The notes under the pieces: generated by a model | Seen by the model: the letters and a program-made list of their open reading frames with translations, nothing else | The model's database searches: none | Told to the model about the DNA's origin: nothing | Shown: in pieces, positions 54,101 to 61,314 of the stretch | Numbering within the stretch: the first letter of the stretch is position 1 | Layout of the letters: each line of letters begins with the position of its first letter | Position numbers and translations under genes: made by a program | DNA from: Bacteroidales bacterium | GTDB lineage: Bacteria; Bacteroidota; Bacteroidia; Bacteroidales; M50B96 | Length of the DNA stretch: 61,314 nucleotides | Assembly (NCBI GenBank): GCA_021740905.1 | Contig: JAIOYV010000037.1 | Coordinates: 1 to 61,314 of the forward strand | Reading direction: 5' to 3'

Positions 54101-57100
54101 TAAAGATGTGGTTGTCCCGAAGTCAATTACAGGTAATGCATGGACTGTGGTAGTATGGCTGATAATTCCTGTACATCCGTTGATATCGGTATGGCTGTAT
54201 TCAATTTGCTTTTCCCCTGCCCCTGCACCTGAAGGACTGAATGTGTTTCCACTGATGCCCGGACCACTAAAACTCCCTGGTGTGGGGCTTCCCGTTAAAG
54301 TCACCGTAGGGTCATCGACACAATAATTAGCATCCAAGCCAGTAAAGCTCACCGTTGGGTTTAAGGCAATACTCACTACTACATCATCCGAATTAGAACA
54401 TCCGTTGCCATCAGTTACTGTAACTAAGTAGGTGTTGGCTGTACTTACAGTGATAGTCGAAGTAGCAGCCCCTGTGCTCCATAAGTAACTTGTAAAACTA
54501 CCAGGATTCAATGTTGTCGATGTTCCTTCACATATTGTAATATCTGATCCTAAAGCGGGGTTCGGAAGTGGGTTTTCACTAACTGAAACACTGCCTGAGT
54601 TTTGACATCCGTTTCCATCGGTCACGGTAACTGAGTAAGTTGCTGGGCTTGAAACACTAATGGTTTGGGTACTCGCGCCTGTACTCCAACCGTAGCCTTG
54701 AAAAAAACCAGCGTCTAAGGTCACTGAACTGCCGGCGCAATACTCTGCAGTTGGATCCAAACTTAAGGAAGGTAGGCCATGGACCTGGGTGGTCACAGTT
54801 TCAATGTCGGTACAGTTGTTTCCATCGGTATAAGAATATTCTATTGTGGCAGTACCAGCACCTGCTAATGCCGGGCTAAACGTATTGCCTGATATCCCGT
54901 CTCCCGAGAATGTCCCTCCCAACGGAGACCCGGTTAATGTGACCGGTGAGTCATCGATGCAATAATCGCTGGTCAGGCCACTGATGCTTACTGAAAGATT
55001 GGCATACTCAACCACAATAGCATCCGAATTGGAGCATCCATTCCCATCGGTTACGGTGACATTATAAGTTCCGGCAGTATTTACTGTAATTGTTTGGGTA
55101 CTTGCCCCGGTGATCCATGCGTAAGCATTGAATGACCCAGCATCCAATAATTGTGTTTGCCCAACACATATTGTCACATCCGGCCCAAGATCGGGAGTTG
55201 GCAATGGGAGTTCGCTCACAACCACACTGCCCGAACCGGTACAGCCAGTGGCATCGGATATTGTAACAGAATAGGTGCCCGCTGATGTTGCATCGAGTGT
55301 AGTAGTTGTAGCTCCTGTGCTCCACAAATAAGTTTGAAAACTCCCTGGGTCGAGCGTCACTAAACTTCCGGTACAGATTGTTTCTGTAGGGTTTAAGCTT
55401 AACGTAGGGGAGGAGTAAACGGTAGTATTTTCGGTGATCATTTGTGTACAATTGTTTTGGCTGTAGGTATAGGTAATATTATGGCTGCCCAAACCTGCAG
55501 TTGAAGGGGAAAATAGGTTTCCAGTTATCCCATCGCCCGAAAAAGTTCCTCCGCCAGGTGAACCTGTTAAGGCTGCAGGGGTGGCATTCAGACAATAAGC
55601 CGGGGCAAGTCCAGTAATACTCAAATTGAAATTATAATAACTGACATTTATGTCATCAGAATTATAACATCCGTATGCATTGCTTACTGTAATGGAATAA
55701 TTACCTGCCAAGGTTACAACTAGGAAAGCAGATGTAGCACCAGTGTTCCATTGGTAGGAACTAAAACCACTTCCTGCATTTAGGAAAGTTTGTCCACCTT
55801 CGCAAATTACCCTGTCACTTCCCAGATTAACAGTTGGAAGGGCAAAGACTTCTACGGTTTGAGAATTGGAATTTGAACCGGTAGTACCAGTATAAGAATA
55901 AGTAATGGTATGTATGCCTGCACCTGCCGCAATTGGATTGAATACATTGCCCGAAATGCCAGGTCCTGAGAAAGTCCCGCCCGCTGGGTCTCCTGTTAGT
56001 GTTACTGCGGCATCGTTAAGGCAATATTCGCTGGCCAATCCGGAAAATGTCACATAAGGGATATCCGATACAACTACTGTTTGTGTTTCTGTGCTTGTGC
56101 ACCCCCCGCTATTTGTGTACGAGTAGGTTATTTGGTGTGTCCCCAGCCCTGCAACCCCAGGGGTGAAACTTGTTCCGCTGATACCATTGCCAGAAAATGT
56201 ACCTCCGGCCGGGTTGCCTGTCAGGGTGTATGCCGGGCCATACACCGAAAGGGGCGACTCCAGGCCACTGAAAGAAACTACTGGATTCGCATATACCGTT
56301 GTTTTGACCACAACCGAATTTGGATATCCCGATGGTGGGGTGTACTCATAAACGACATAAGTGCCAAGTGGGTTCGGCCCTGCAAGTGCCGGATTGAATG
56401 TATTTCCCACTACCCCATTGCCAGAAAAAGTGCCACCGGCGGGGCTTCCTACCAAAGTTGCAACAGGATCGCTTTCGCAGTAAGTAGTTGCCAGGCCAGT
56501 AAAAGATACGGTTTGCACAGCCTGGTCGGCAAGAGTAATTATACCGGTCATCCCATTACCAACAAAATTTCCTCCATTCGGGAAAATCCCGCCTAGTACA
56601 TACTCTACTGTAGTAAGGTCGAAAACAGCTCCATCGGAAGCACGCCAAACTTTAAAGTTGAGTGCCTCGCCCGGATTAAATCCATTTTTCGGGGTTGCGT
56701 CTTTTCCCATGGCGGCGATCACACTGGCTGTGCTTGTTGAATAATGGGTATACCCGGCACAAGCCAAAACGCCTGCCGAATCGTAAAATACCCCAACGTA
56801 ATCTCCGGTTTGCGCTGAATTTCCATCGAAATAAACATTGGACTCTGGAAAAATAAAAATGGTGTGGTTCGTTCCCGTGACTTGAAATGGCCATGACAAT
56901 AATTGATCTGTCATAGAGATTATATTGGTCAAGCCATTGTTTTCAAAAAAACCACTATTAGGATTTGAAAATTCCACTGTAATCAGGTCGAAAATAGCTC
57001 CATCGGAGGCCCTCCATGCTTTAAAACTAAATGCCTCACCATCAGAAAATCCATTCTCAACAGATCCATCTCCATAAACTGTCAGTATATTTGATTGACC

Positions 57101-57421
57101 AGCTGTGTATTGAATATAGCCACAACAGGTCATTACTCCTGCAGAATCGTGAAAAGCACCCACATAATCACCAGTTGAAATTTGGCCTCCACCAAAATAG
57201 ATCATGGCCTCTTGTATAATGGTGACTGTATGGCTTGTATCTGTAACTTGATAGGTCCATGTCAATGACGTTTGGACAGATTGGATTTCCATTGATCCAA
57301 TAGGGCATTTAGAAATATCTGACGGAAAAATGTTGATTTTCGATTTTATTTCTTTTTCCGCCGAAAATAAACTGCTTAGGCTTATGCAAAACAGCAAGAT
57401 AAGTGTAAATAATTTTTTCAT
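48197..57421 (-). CDS. Giant T9SS-secreted repeat adhesin
   Basis: The 3074-residue protein starts at 57421 with a signal peptide (MKKLFTLILLFCISLSSLFSA). Two repeated domains of about 115 residues (about 40-280; TGDYVGAFHDSAGV, ASDGAIFDLITVEF) come first. Alternating Ig/SprB-like modules (about 290-1450) follow: a FTGL...YC..D..VTLTGSP.GGTFSG module and a LG...ICEG..TLDAG...Y.WSTGA module. Next are 17 nearly identical 69-residue repeats (about 1452-2624), a stalk with two repeated VKGWSFFST/WPFFGLNQIG modules, and a type A T9SS sorting domain (SSCFPNPFRDELQISF...PGIYYYQL). It is probably a long cell-surface fibre. An earlier ATG at 57451 would put extra residues before the signal peptide. 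Confidence 0.93.
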   Translation of the reverse strand: MKKLFTLILLFCISLSSLFSAEKEIKSKINIFPSDISKCPIGSMEIQSVQTSLTWTYQVTDTSHTVTIIQEAMIYFGGGQISTGDYVGAFHDSAGVMTCCGYIQYTAGQSNILTVYGDGSVENGFSDGEAFSFKAWRASDGAIFDLITVEFSNPNSGFFENNGLTNIISMTDQLLSWPFQVTGTNHTIFIFPESNVYFDGNSAQTGDYVGVFYDSAGVLACAGYTHYSTSTASVIAAMGKDATPKNGFNPGEALNFKVWRASDGAVFDLTTVEYVLGGIFPNGGNFVGNGMTGIITLADQAVQTVSFTGLATTYCESDPVATLVGSPAGGTFSGNGVVGNTFNPALAGPNPLGTYVVYEYTPPSGYPNSVVVKTTVYANPVVSFSGLESPLSVYGPAYTLTGNPAGGTFSGNGISGTSFTPGVAGLGTHQITYSYTNSGGCTSTETQTVVVSDIPYVTFSGLASEYCLNDAAVTLTGDPAGGTFSGPGISGNVFNPIAAGAGIHTITYSYTGTTGSNSNSQTVEVFALPTVNLGSDRVICEGGQTFLNAGSGFSSYQWNTGATSAFLVVTLAGNYSITVSNAYGCYNSDDINVSYYNFNLSITGLAPAYCLNATPAALTGSPGGGTFSGDGITGNLFSPSTAGLGSHNITYTYSQNNCTQMITENTTVYSSPTLSLNPTETICTGSLVTLDPGSFQTYLWSTGATTTTLDATSAGTYSVTISDATGCTGSGSVVVSELPLPTPDLGPDVTICVGQTQLLDAGSFNAYAWITGASTQTITVNTAGTYNVTVTDGNGCSNSDAIVVEYANLSVSISGLTSDYCIDDSPVTLTGSPLGGTFSGDGISGNTFSPALAGAGTATIEYSYTDGNNCTDIETVTTQVHGLPSLSLDPTAEYCAGSSVTLDAGFFQGYGWSTGASTQTISVSSPATYSVTVTDGNGCQNSGSVSVSENPLPNPALGSDITICEGTSTTLNPGSFTSYLWSTGAATSTITVSTANTYLVTVTDGNGCSNSDDVVVSIALNPTVSFTGLDANYCVDDPTVTLTGSPTPGSFSGPGISGNTFSPSGAGAGEKQIEYSHTDINGCTGIISHTTTVHALPVIDFGTTTSLCEGESLILNGGTFAGYLWNTSASSQTITVNAAGTYSLTVTDGNSCTNSASVAVTSNPNPVVDLGPDQDICEGTTTVLDAGLYASYLWTDLSTNQTLTVSAAGTYSVTVTDSNGCTGSDEIVITEISNAVLSFTGLDASYCLSDASSTLVPNISGGSFSGSGISGFTFDPNVAGVGTHTITYTYTDIATSCTGTTTQSTEVFGLPQIDFGTNTSFCQGGSLELNGGTFNTYLWNTAAATQTITVTTAGTYSLEVSDNNGCQNSASVTVNSYAPPVVELGPNQEICQGSSITLDAGTFSTYIWSDNSTDQTLTVSSGGIYSLFVIDANGCQGSDGIIIGMYPSPTVTLAADASVCNGDSYILDAGVQTAYAWSTSETTQTINVSTADTYSVTVTDGNGCQASDDFVLGIYPNPTVTLADDASVCSGNSYLLDAGVQSAYAWSTSETTQTINVSAAGAYSVTVTDGNGCQASDDFVLGIYPNPTVTLATDASICDGSSYMLDAGIQTAYAWSTSETTQTINVTAAGAYSVTVTDGNGCQASDDFVLGIYPNPTVTLAADASICDGGSYLLDAGVQTTYAWSTSETTQTINVSAAGTYSVTVTDGNSCQASDDFVLGIYPNPTVTLADDASICDGSSYLLDAGIQTVNLWSTYENTQTILVSTAGTYTVTVANVYGCQATDEFVLGIYPNPTVTLANDASVCDGSSYLLDAGIQTAYAWSTSETTQTINVDAAGTYSVTVTDGNSCQASDDFVLGIYPNPTVALAADASVCDGSSYMLDAGVQTAYAWSTSETTQTISVDAAGTYTVTVANVYGCQATDEFVLGIYPNPTVALAADASVCDGNSYMLDAGIQTAYAWSTLETTQTISVSSAGSYSVTVTDANGCQTSDDFVLGIYPNPTVGLAADASVCDGSSYLLDAGVQTAYAWSTSETTQTINVSAAGTYSVTVTDGNGCQASDEFVLGVYPLPTVTLAANASICDGSSYMLDAGVQTAYAWSTSETTQTISVDAAGTYSVTVTDGNGCQASDDFVLGIYPNPTVTLAADASVCEGNSYMLDAGVQTAYAWSTSETTQTISVDAAGTYSVTVTDGNGCQASDDFVLGIYPNPTVTLANDASVCDGSSYLLDAGVQTAYAWSTSETTQTINVSAAGTYSVTVTDGNGCLASDDFVLGIYPNPTVTLANDASVCDGNSYMLDAGVQTAYAWSTSESTQTINVSATGTYSVTVTDGNGCQASDEFVLGVYPLPTVTLAADASICDGSSYMLDAGVQTAYAWSTSETTQTISVDAAGTYSVTVTDLNSCQASDDFVLGIYPNPTVTLANDASVCDGSSYLLDAGVQTAYAWSTSETTQTINVSAAGTYSVTVTDGNGCQASDEFVLGVYPLPTVTLAADASVCDGSSYLLDAGVQTAYAWSTSETTQTINVSAAGTYSVTVTDGNGCQASDEFVLGIYPNPTVTLDADASVCNGDSYLLDAGVQTAYAWSTSETTQTISVYTAGTYSVTVTNGDGCEASDDFVLGIYPTPTPSLAPHYTITPGYSATLDAGPGFVSYLWNNTSTDQSIQAQYPGIYSVEVTDGNACINSSAALVEYNLDTIHYVTLVKGWSFFSTFVSPYNDSIPEVFAPVISSILMVKNSSGSAYWPFFGLNQIGDYVVGQGYQVNSIDTVVCPIPGTIVLPQNIGINVEAGWRIIGYLRHAPGNAADMVSSIYSNLLMMKNTMGQSLWPYFGLNQIGNMQPGQGYQTLLSAASTLTYPKNTAPTKASYVERPALYHFQMNQNTGSNMTLGIPLTAWEHLPNNGDEIAMLGKNGTLIGGSVFTGDHLAIPIWGDDVLTDETENIVEGENFTILIWDQTTDLESELIIQKWIEGDEFYARDKISIVGKIQNKLTPVSETTYSSCFPNPFRDELQISFTLPVEGKVIIKLIDMQGKVVDLLCSENYQAGNHQVNYINPNLAPGIYYYQLNFNDKVVVEKIVKE
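49550..53068 (-). repeat. 17 tandem 207-bp repeats inside the adhesin
   Basis: Each unit encodes 69 residues beginning TLAADASVCDGSSYLLDAG and ending FVLGIYPNPTV. The array length is exactly 17 x 207 = 3519 bp. Units are highly similar in DNA; units 5 and 7 share a variant (VTVANVYGCQATDEF) and units 9, 13 and 15 share FVLGVYPLPTV, so variants are interspersed. Confidence 0.95.
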
Positions 57422-57448
57422 TCTCTCTTTTTTTATATGGATAAACTT

Positions 57449-57456
57449 CAAATCTA
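57449..57456 (-). promoter_or_regulatory. Candidate -7 box for the giant adhesin
   Basis: The minus strand reads TAGATTTG, matching TAnnTTTG, 28 bases before the chosen ATG and right after the upstream gene's stop. Confidence 0.35.
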
Positions 57457-57457
57457 A

Positions 57458-58192
57458 TTATTTAAAAATTGGATATAGGTCGCCCCCGGCAAATTGTTCT
57501 TTTAAAATATTTGCAGGTTCACCTTTATAATATACATTACCCGAGCGGTGTAAACGTACTTCAAGTACTTTGGTTACATAAATATAAATGTCTCCTGTCG
57601 TGATGCTTGTTATATAAGCAAACCCCGTTTCTAATTTGTCGGCATTCACGAAAGCATTTCCATCGGCATGGATAAAACACACCCCGGCCCGTCCACTAAA
57701 ACTGAAATCACCGGATCCACCATTTAGGCTGAATTCCAGTTTCTCACAATCGATCAATACATTGGCTGTCGATAAGCCGGCCCAAACATCCAATAAAAAA
57801 TGATCCTGTTTCAGGGTGTCGGTAAATACAAGGTCCGATTCGCCTTCCAACCTGATAGATTCTATACTATTGGAGTATATCCTCACAATTGGTTTATTTT
57901 TAAACGAGCGCAACCAGTTGCATCGGTTTTCATTTTTGATTGTCAAATTCTGTTCCTTGTTAGTAGTCGAGATATAGGGTAGAAGTTTTTCTCCTGCCAC
58001 TATCTCAATACGGTTCGAACTATCTGGGATGACCTCAATAGTGAATACATCTTCGATGGTAACGCTGGTAAAGTCACCTGGTTGTCTTTCCTCAATAATA
58101 ATAGCTCCCGTTGTGTGCAGACATCTATCAGGCTTGCACCCAAAGATAAACAAAAAGAATATAAGTATGAGGTATTTAGGGTTTCGTTGCAT
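57458..58192 (-). CDS. Lipoprotein with GIN/DUF2807-type beta-helix domain
   Basis: Starting at 58192, the 244-residue protein has a lipoprotein signal (MQRNPKYLILIFFLFIFGC; Cys19). A right-handed beta-helix of the head-GIN type follows (RQPGDFTSVTIEDVFTIEVIPDSSNRIEIVAGEKLLPYI; LDVWAGLSTANVLIDCEKLEFSLNGGSGDFSFSG). These domains occur in exported Bacteroidota proteins of unclear role. It sits just upstream of the giant adhesin and may be expressed with it. Confidence 0.85.
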   Translation of the reverse strand: MQRNPKYLILIFFLFIFGCKPDRCLHTTGAIIIEERQPGDFTSVTIEDVFTIEVIPDSSNRIEIVAGEKLLPYISTTNKEQNLTIKNENRCNWLRSFKNKPIVRIYSNSIESIRLEGESDLVFTDTLKQDHFLLDVWAGLSTANVLIDCEKLEFSLNGGSGDFSFSGRAGVCFIHADGNAFVNADKLETGFAYITSITTGDIYIYVTKVLEVRLHRSGNVYYKGEPANILKEQFAGGDLYPIFK

Positions 58193-58377
58193 GGCAGAAT
58201 ATTTTCTGGTAAAAATATTAAAAACATACCGTGAAAGTAGCATCGGGAATTTTATGTTTCGATTTTCTTTCATAGATAATATCTTTCACTCAAAATGAAT
58301 TTCTTTATGATTCCAGTCTCCGAATTAATAAAACCCTTATTGGGATGTTTTGTTTTGCCAACTCCAATAATTCAACA

Positions 58378-61314
58378 CTATCTTTCCGCTCCCGACAATC
58401 CCTTTATTTCTTTCAACCTGGCCTTTGCATGGTCATCTGTTTCTTTTAAGTTCAATGCTTTTTCGTACCAGGTCTTTGCCAATTTATAATCTTTATGATC
58501 GAATGCACTGTTGGCTTTTCTGATGGCATTATTATAAGCCTCCAGTTTAGCTTTGAATTCAGGGTCGAAAATCTTTTTTATCTCTTCTATCCTTTTTTTA
58601 GGATGATCTTTATTTTCCATATATTCGAGTGCTTTGAAATAGAAATACCGGGCTGCTGTATATTCCTGATTGGCGTAAAAACGATCGGCCCGATCTATAG
58701 CCCGCGTATACGCCGACTGCTTTTCTACCTCCTCTAGATTTGCTTTCAAGTTCTTGATTTCTTCCAGCTTTTTCATCGGATGCTCCTCATCGCCCTTTAT
58801 TTGCAAGGCTATTTCGTAGTAATATTCAGCCACACTGTAATCTTTATCTTCAAAAAACCGATCGGCTTTTGCGATGGTTTCGAGGTACGATTTATAGGTC
58901 TCGTTAAAATTTTTCTGCTGAATGGCTGTTTCCACCGCATCGAGCTTTTGCTTCGGAAGAGCTTCCTCTGGTTTTAGTTCGCCTGCTTTATGATAGAAAA
59001 AACGGGCTGCCACAAAAGCTTCTTCCTTCATGCGGGTGTCGCCTTGATCAATGTTCGAATTATATTCTGCATCCAGCTTTGTCTGCTGTGCGATGTCCCA
59101 TAGCCTTTGGGTTTCATCCAATTTTTTTATAGGAAGGGCCTCCTCAGGCCGAAGGTCTTTGGCCTGGTTGAAATAAAACCTTGCTACCGTATATTCTGAA
59201 AAGGTCAGGGCTTTATCGCCGCGTTCGAGGGCTTTTAGGTAAGCATCTTCATTTTCAAGTGCATATTGCTTTTTTAGCCTCAACTTTTCCAGGATATCAT
59301 TTATCTTCCTGATTTGCTCTTTGGGGTAACTTGCCTCAGGCTTTATGATGATGGCCTTTTGATAATCCTCTTTCGATGCTTCATATTGCTGGCTGTTAAA
59401 TTCAAAATCAGCACTTTCGATGGCCTTGTTATAGGCTTCGTTTAGCCTTGCCGCTTCATCCACTTTTGCTTGTTGTTTTCGTAGGATGTCGTCGATCAAT
59501 GCGATACGCTCTTTCGGATAGGTCTCAGATGGCTTTATTTCACTTGCCGAGATGTAGTTGATTTTTGCTATACCATAATCACTTTGGTTGAAGGTAAGGT
59601 CTGCCTTCCGGATGAATTCCTTGTATTGTCGTTCGTCCTCAATGGACTTTTGTTTGGCGGCCTGTTCTGCTAATAGCTTATTGATAATGTCAATTTTTTC
59701 TTTCGGATATTTTCTCGCCGGAAAAAGTTCCGATGCTGCCCGATAAGATCCCAGGGCTTCTGGATAAGCATGGCCGCTATATTGTTGGTCGGCAATCTTA
59801 ATATATCCGGCATATTCAGTTTCTTTCTGTTGAAGCGATTTTTCAGCCGCAATGTCGGACAAGATTTTATCAATCTCCTTTATTTTTTGCTTCGGGTAGT
59901 TTTCAGCTGGTTTGATTTCCACTGCCTGGAAATATTTATCTTTTGCCTGGTCCCATTTCTTCTTCGAAAATAGTTTGTCTGCTTCGCCAATAGCTGCATT
60001 ATATTCCTTTTCAATAGCGAGCAAACCTTCTTTGTTATTGGCCACCATAAGCAAGCTGTCAATTTTTGCGATCATTGAAGTAGGGTAGGGTTCTGCGTGT
60101 AAGATTTCCAGGGCCGAAATATACGTGGACTTGGCCATGTCCAATTTTTCCCTTTTGAAAGACTCATCAGCTTTTGCGATCAACTCGTCATATTTTTTTT
60201 GATTGGCAATGCGGTCCTTTTCGGCCTCAGCCAATTCTTTGAGTTTCTGTTCGATTTCTGCAATTCTTTCCTTGGGATAAATTTCGGCAGGTTTCAATAT
60301 CAAGGCTTGTTGATAATTTGATATGGAACTTTCATAGTTTCCGCTTGAGAATTCGGCATCGGCCTTGGCGATCAGGTCTTCATAGTTTTTGTTGAGGGTC
60401 GCAATTTCTGCTTCCTTTTGCGCCCGTTCAGCAAGGATTTGGTCGATCTTCGCGATTTGCTCTTTGGGGTAGCTTTCTTCCGGCTTTAGACCAGATGCTT
60501 CCTGGTATGAAGATTTTGCACTCGGAAATTCTTCTTTCTGAAAAGCTTTGTCTGCCGCAGCGATGGCCTTGTTGTAGGCTTCATCCCTGGCTTTGGCTTC
60601 TGCCTCTGATTTGGCAAGGTCGGCGAGGATTTGGTCAATCTTCGATATCTGATCCTTTGGATAAGCTTCGGCAGGTTTTATTTTCGAGGCTGTCTGGTAG
60701 CTGGTTTTTGCTTCCGGGTATATTTTTGCAGAAAATTGTTGGTCGGCTATGGTTATGGCCGCCTGGTAACTTTCTTCCAGGGATTTTGCAGCGGTTTCAG
60801 CTGCTGCAATCTCATTCAAGATTCTCTCAATCTCCGCAATCCGGTCCTTCGGATATTTCTCGGCAGGTTTTAAAACCAATGCTTGCTGGTAATTTGACTT
60901 TGAGGTTTCATAGCTCTTGCCCGAAAAATCTGCATCGGCCTTGGCGATCAGATCATCGTAGTTTTTATTCAGTGCTGCCAGCTCTGCTTCCTTCTGGGCC
61001 CTTTCTGCAAGTATCTGGTCGATTTTCGCGATTTGCTCTTTGGGGTAGCTTTTTTCCGGCTTTAGACCAGATGCTTCCTGATAGGAGGTTTTTGCCCCCG
61101 TAAATTCTTCTTTTGCAAAAGATTTATCGGCAGTTGCGATGGTCTTGTTGTAGGCTTCATCCCTGGCTTTGGCCTCTGCCTCTGCTTTGGCAAGGTCGGC
61201 CAGGATTTGTTCAATCTTTGAAATTTGCTCTTTTGGATAATCTTCGACAGGTTTTATTTTCGAGGCTGTCTGGTAGCTGGTTTTTGCTTCCGGGTATATT
61301 TTTGCAGAAAATTG
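58378..61314 (-). CDS. Giant helical repeat protein (5' end beyond window)
   Basis: The frame stays open to the window edge; the 978 visible residues are the C-terminal part. About 16 repeats of 63-64 residues each contain a TPR-like helix pair (ADKAFQKEEFPSAKSSYQEA, then KPEESYPKEQIAKIDQIL) and a charged helical linker. The pattern predicts a long alpha solenoid. An internal TTG near 60879 is only a repeat Leu, not a start. No signal peptide is visible because the N-terminus is missing. The protein ends in GLSGAER. Function unknown; scaffold or cytoskeletal roles are possible. Confidence 0.85.
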   Translation of the reverse strand, partial: QFSAKIYPEAKTSYQTASKIKPVEDYPKEQISKIEQILADLAKAEAEAKARDEAYNKTIATADKSFAKEEFTGAKTSYQEASGLKPEKSYPKEQIAKIDQILAERAQKEAELAALNKNYDDLIAKADADFSGKSYETSKSNYQQALVLKPAEKYPKDRIAEIERILNEIAAAETAAKSLEESYQAAITIADQQFSAKIYPEAKTSYQTASKIKPAEAYPKDQISKIDQILADLAKSEAEAKARDEAYNKAIAAADKAFQKEEFPSAKSSYQEASGLKPEESYPKEQIAKIDQILAERAQKEAEIATLNKNYEDLIAKADAEFSSGNYESSISNYQQALILKPAEIYPKERIAEIEQKLKELAEAEKDRIANQKKYDELIAKADESFKREKLDMAKSTYISALEILHAEPYPTSMIAKIDSLLMVANNKEGLLAIEKEYNAAIGEADKLFSKKKWDQAKDKYFQAVEIKPAENYPKQKIKEIDKILSDIAAEKSLQQKETEYAGYIKIADQQYSGHAYPEALGSYRAASELFPARKYPKEKIDIINKLLAEQAAKQKSIEDERQYKEFIRKADLTFNQSDYGIAKINYISASEIKPSETYPKERIALIDDILRKQQAKVDEAARLNEAYNKAIESADFEFNSQQYEASKEDYQKAIIIKPEASYPKEQIRKINDILEKLRLKKQYALENEDAYLKALERGDKALTFSEYTVARFYFNQAKDLRPEEALPIKKLDETQRLWDIAQQTKLDAEYNSNIDQGDTRMKEEAFVAARFFYHKAGELKPEEALPKQKLDAVETAIQQKNFNETYKSYLETIAKADRFFEDKDYSVAEYYYEIALQIKGDEEHPMKKLEEIKNLKANLEEVEKQSAYTRAIDRADRFYANQEYTAARYFYFKALEYMENKDHPKKRIEEIKKIFDPEFKAKLEAYNNAIRKANSAFDHKDYKLAKTWYEKALNLKETDDHAKARLKEIKGLSGAER
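60163..61314 (-). repeat. 576-bp higher-order repeat (3 x 192 bp)
   Basis: In the 5' part of this gene, blocks of three 64-residue units recur: 60739-61314 is closely similar to 60163-60738, offset exactly 576 bp. Units further downstream are more diverged. Confidence 0.85.

Noticed and set aside
60495-61103. 202-codon plus-strand frame
   Set aside because: It is antisense to the repeat solenoid; Leu/Trp/Arg-rich composition is expected from reading the repeats backwards.

Overview
The window looks like a chromosomal segment of a Bacteroidota bacterium, probably Bacteroidales or Marinilabiliales. The evidence is type A and type B T9SS sorting domains, candidate promoters of the TAnnTTTG type, LSxxELxxIxGG peptide leaders, ECF sigma/transmembrane anti-sigma pairs and moderately AT-rich DNA. 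No rRNA, tRNA, CRISPR array or phage region was seen. Both ends cut into genes or repeats: a sugar transferase loses its normal C-terminus at the left edge, and a giant repeat protein runs off the right edge.

Layout. 0-9.4 kb: envelope sugar genes (receiver protein, receiver-sugar transferase fusion, ugd, UDP-glucuronate decarboxylase, rmlA, rmlC, rmlD, phosphohexomutase), without rmlB. 9.5-28.8 kb: mostly housekeeping genes (nitroreductase, plsY, rsmE, an exonuclease/GIY-YIG fusion, htpG, a membrane-tethered receiver, an M49-like peptidase, proS, a FadL-type porin, an RsmI-like methylase, rpe, an MTA phosphorylase). Several spacers here hold palindromes or composite inverted repeats. 28.7-38 kb: a peptide-export locus. 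It has four tandem GG-leader precursor genes, a soluble histidine kinase, a C39-peptidase ABC exporter and its HlyD adaptor, with a divergent TPR-CHAT protease predicted to be periplasmic. 38.5-42.1 kb: two consecutive ECF sigma/anti-sigma pairs. One anti-sigma carries TPRs; the other carries PKD-like domains and a type B T9SS sorting domain. 42.2-48 kb: mltG and small envelope proteins. 48.2-61.3 kb: a 3074-residue T9SS adhesin with 17 exact-length 69-residue repeats, a GIN-domain lipoprotein, and an alpha-helical protein with 64-residue repeats.

The most novel candidate is the peptide locus. Four precursors share a double-glycine leader and an invariant acidic C-terminal 16-mer. They sit with a dedicated C39 exporter and adaptor, but with no recognisable modification enzyme. 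The cores lack cysteine and carry a net charge of about -7 to -8, so they do not resemble lanthipeptides or cysteine-bonded bacteriocins. A signalling or surface-acting peptide is plausible but unproven. The CHAT protease and the adjacent sigma/anti-sigma pairs are possible partners by position only.

All functions come from reading sequence motifs by eye; no database search was possible. Start sites were moved downstream of the longest reading frame where a signal peptide, an ATG or paralogue alignment supported it.
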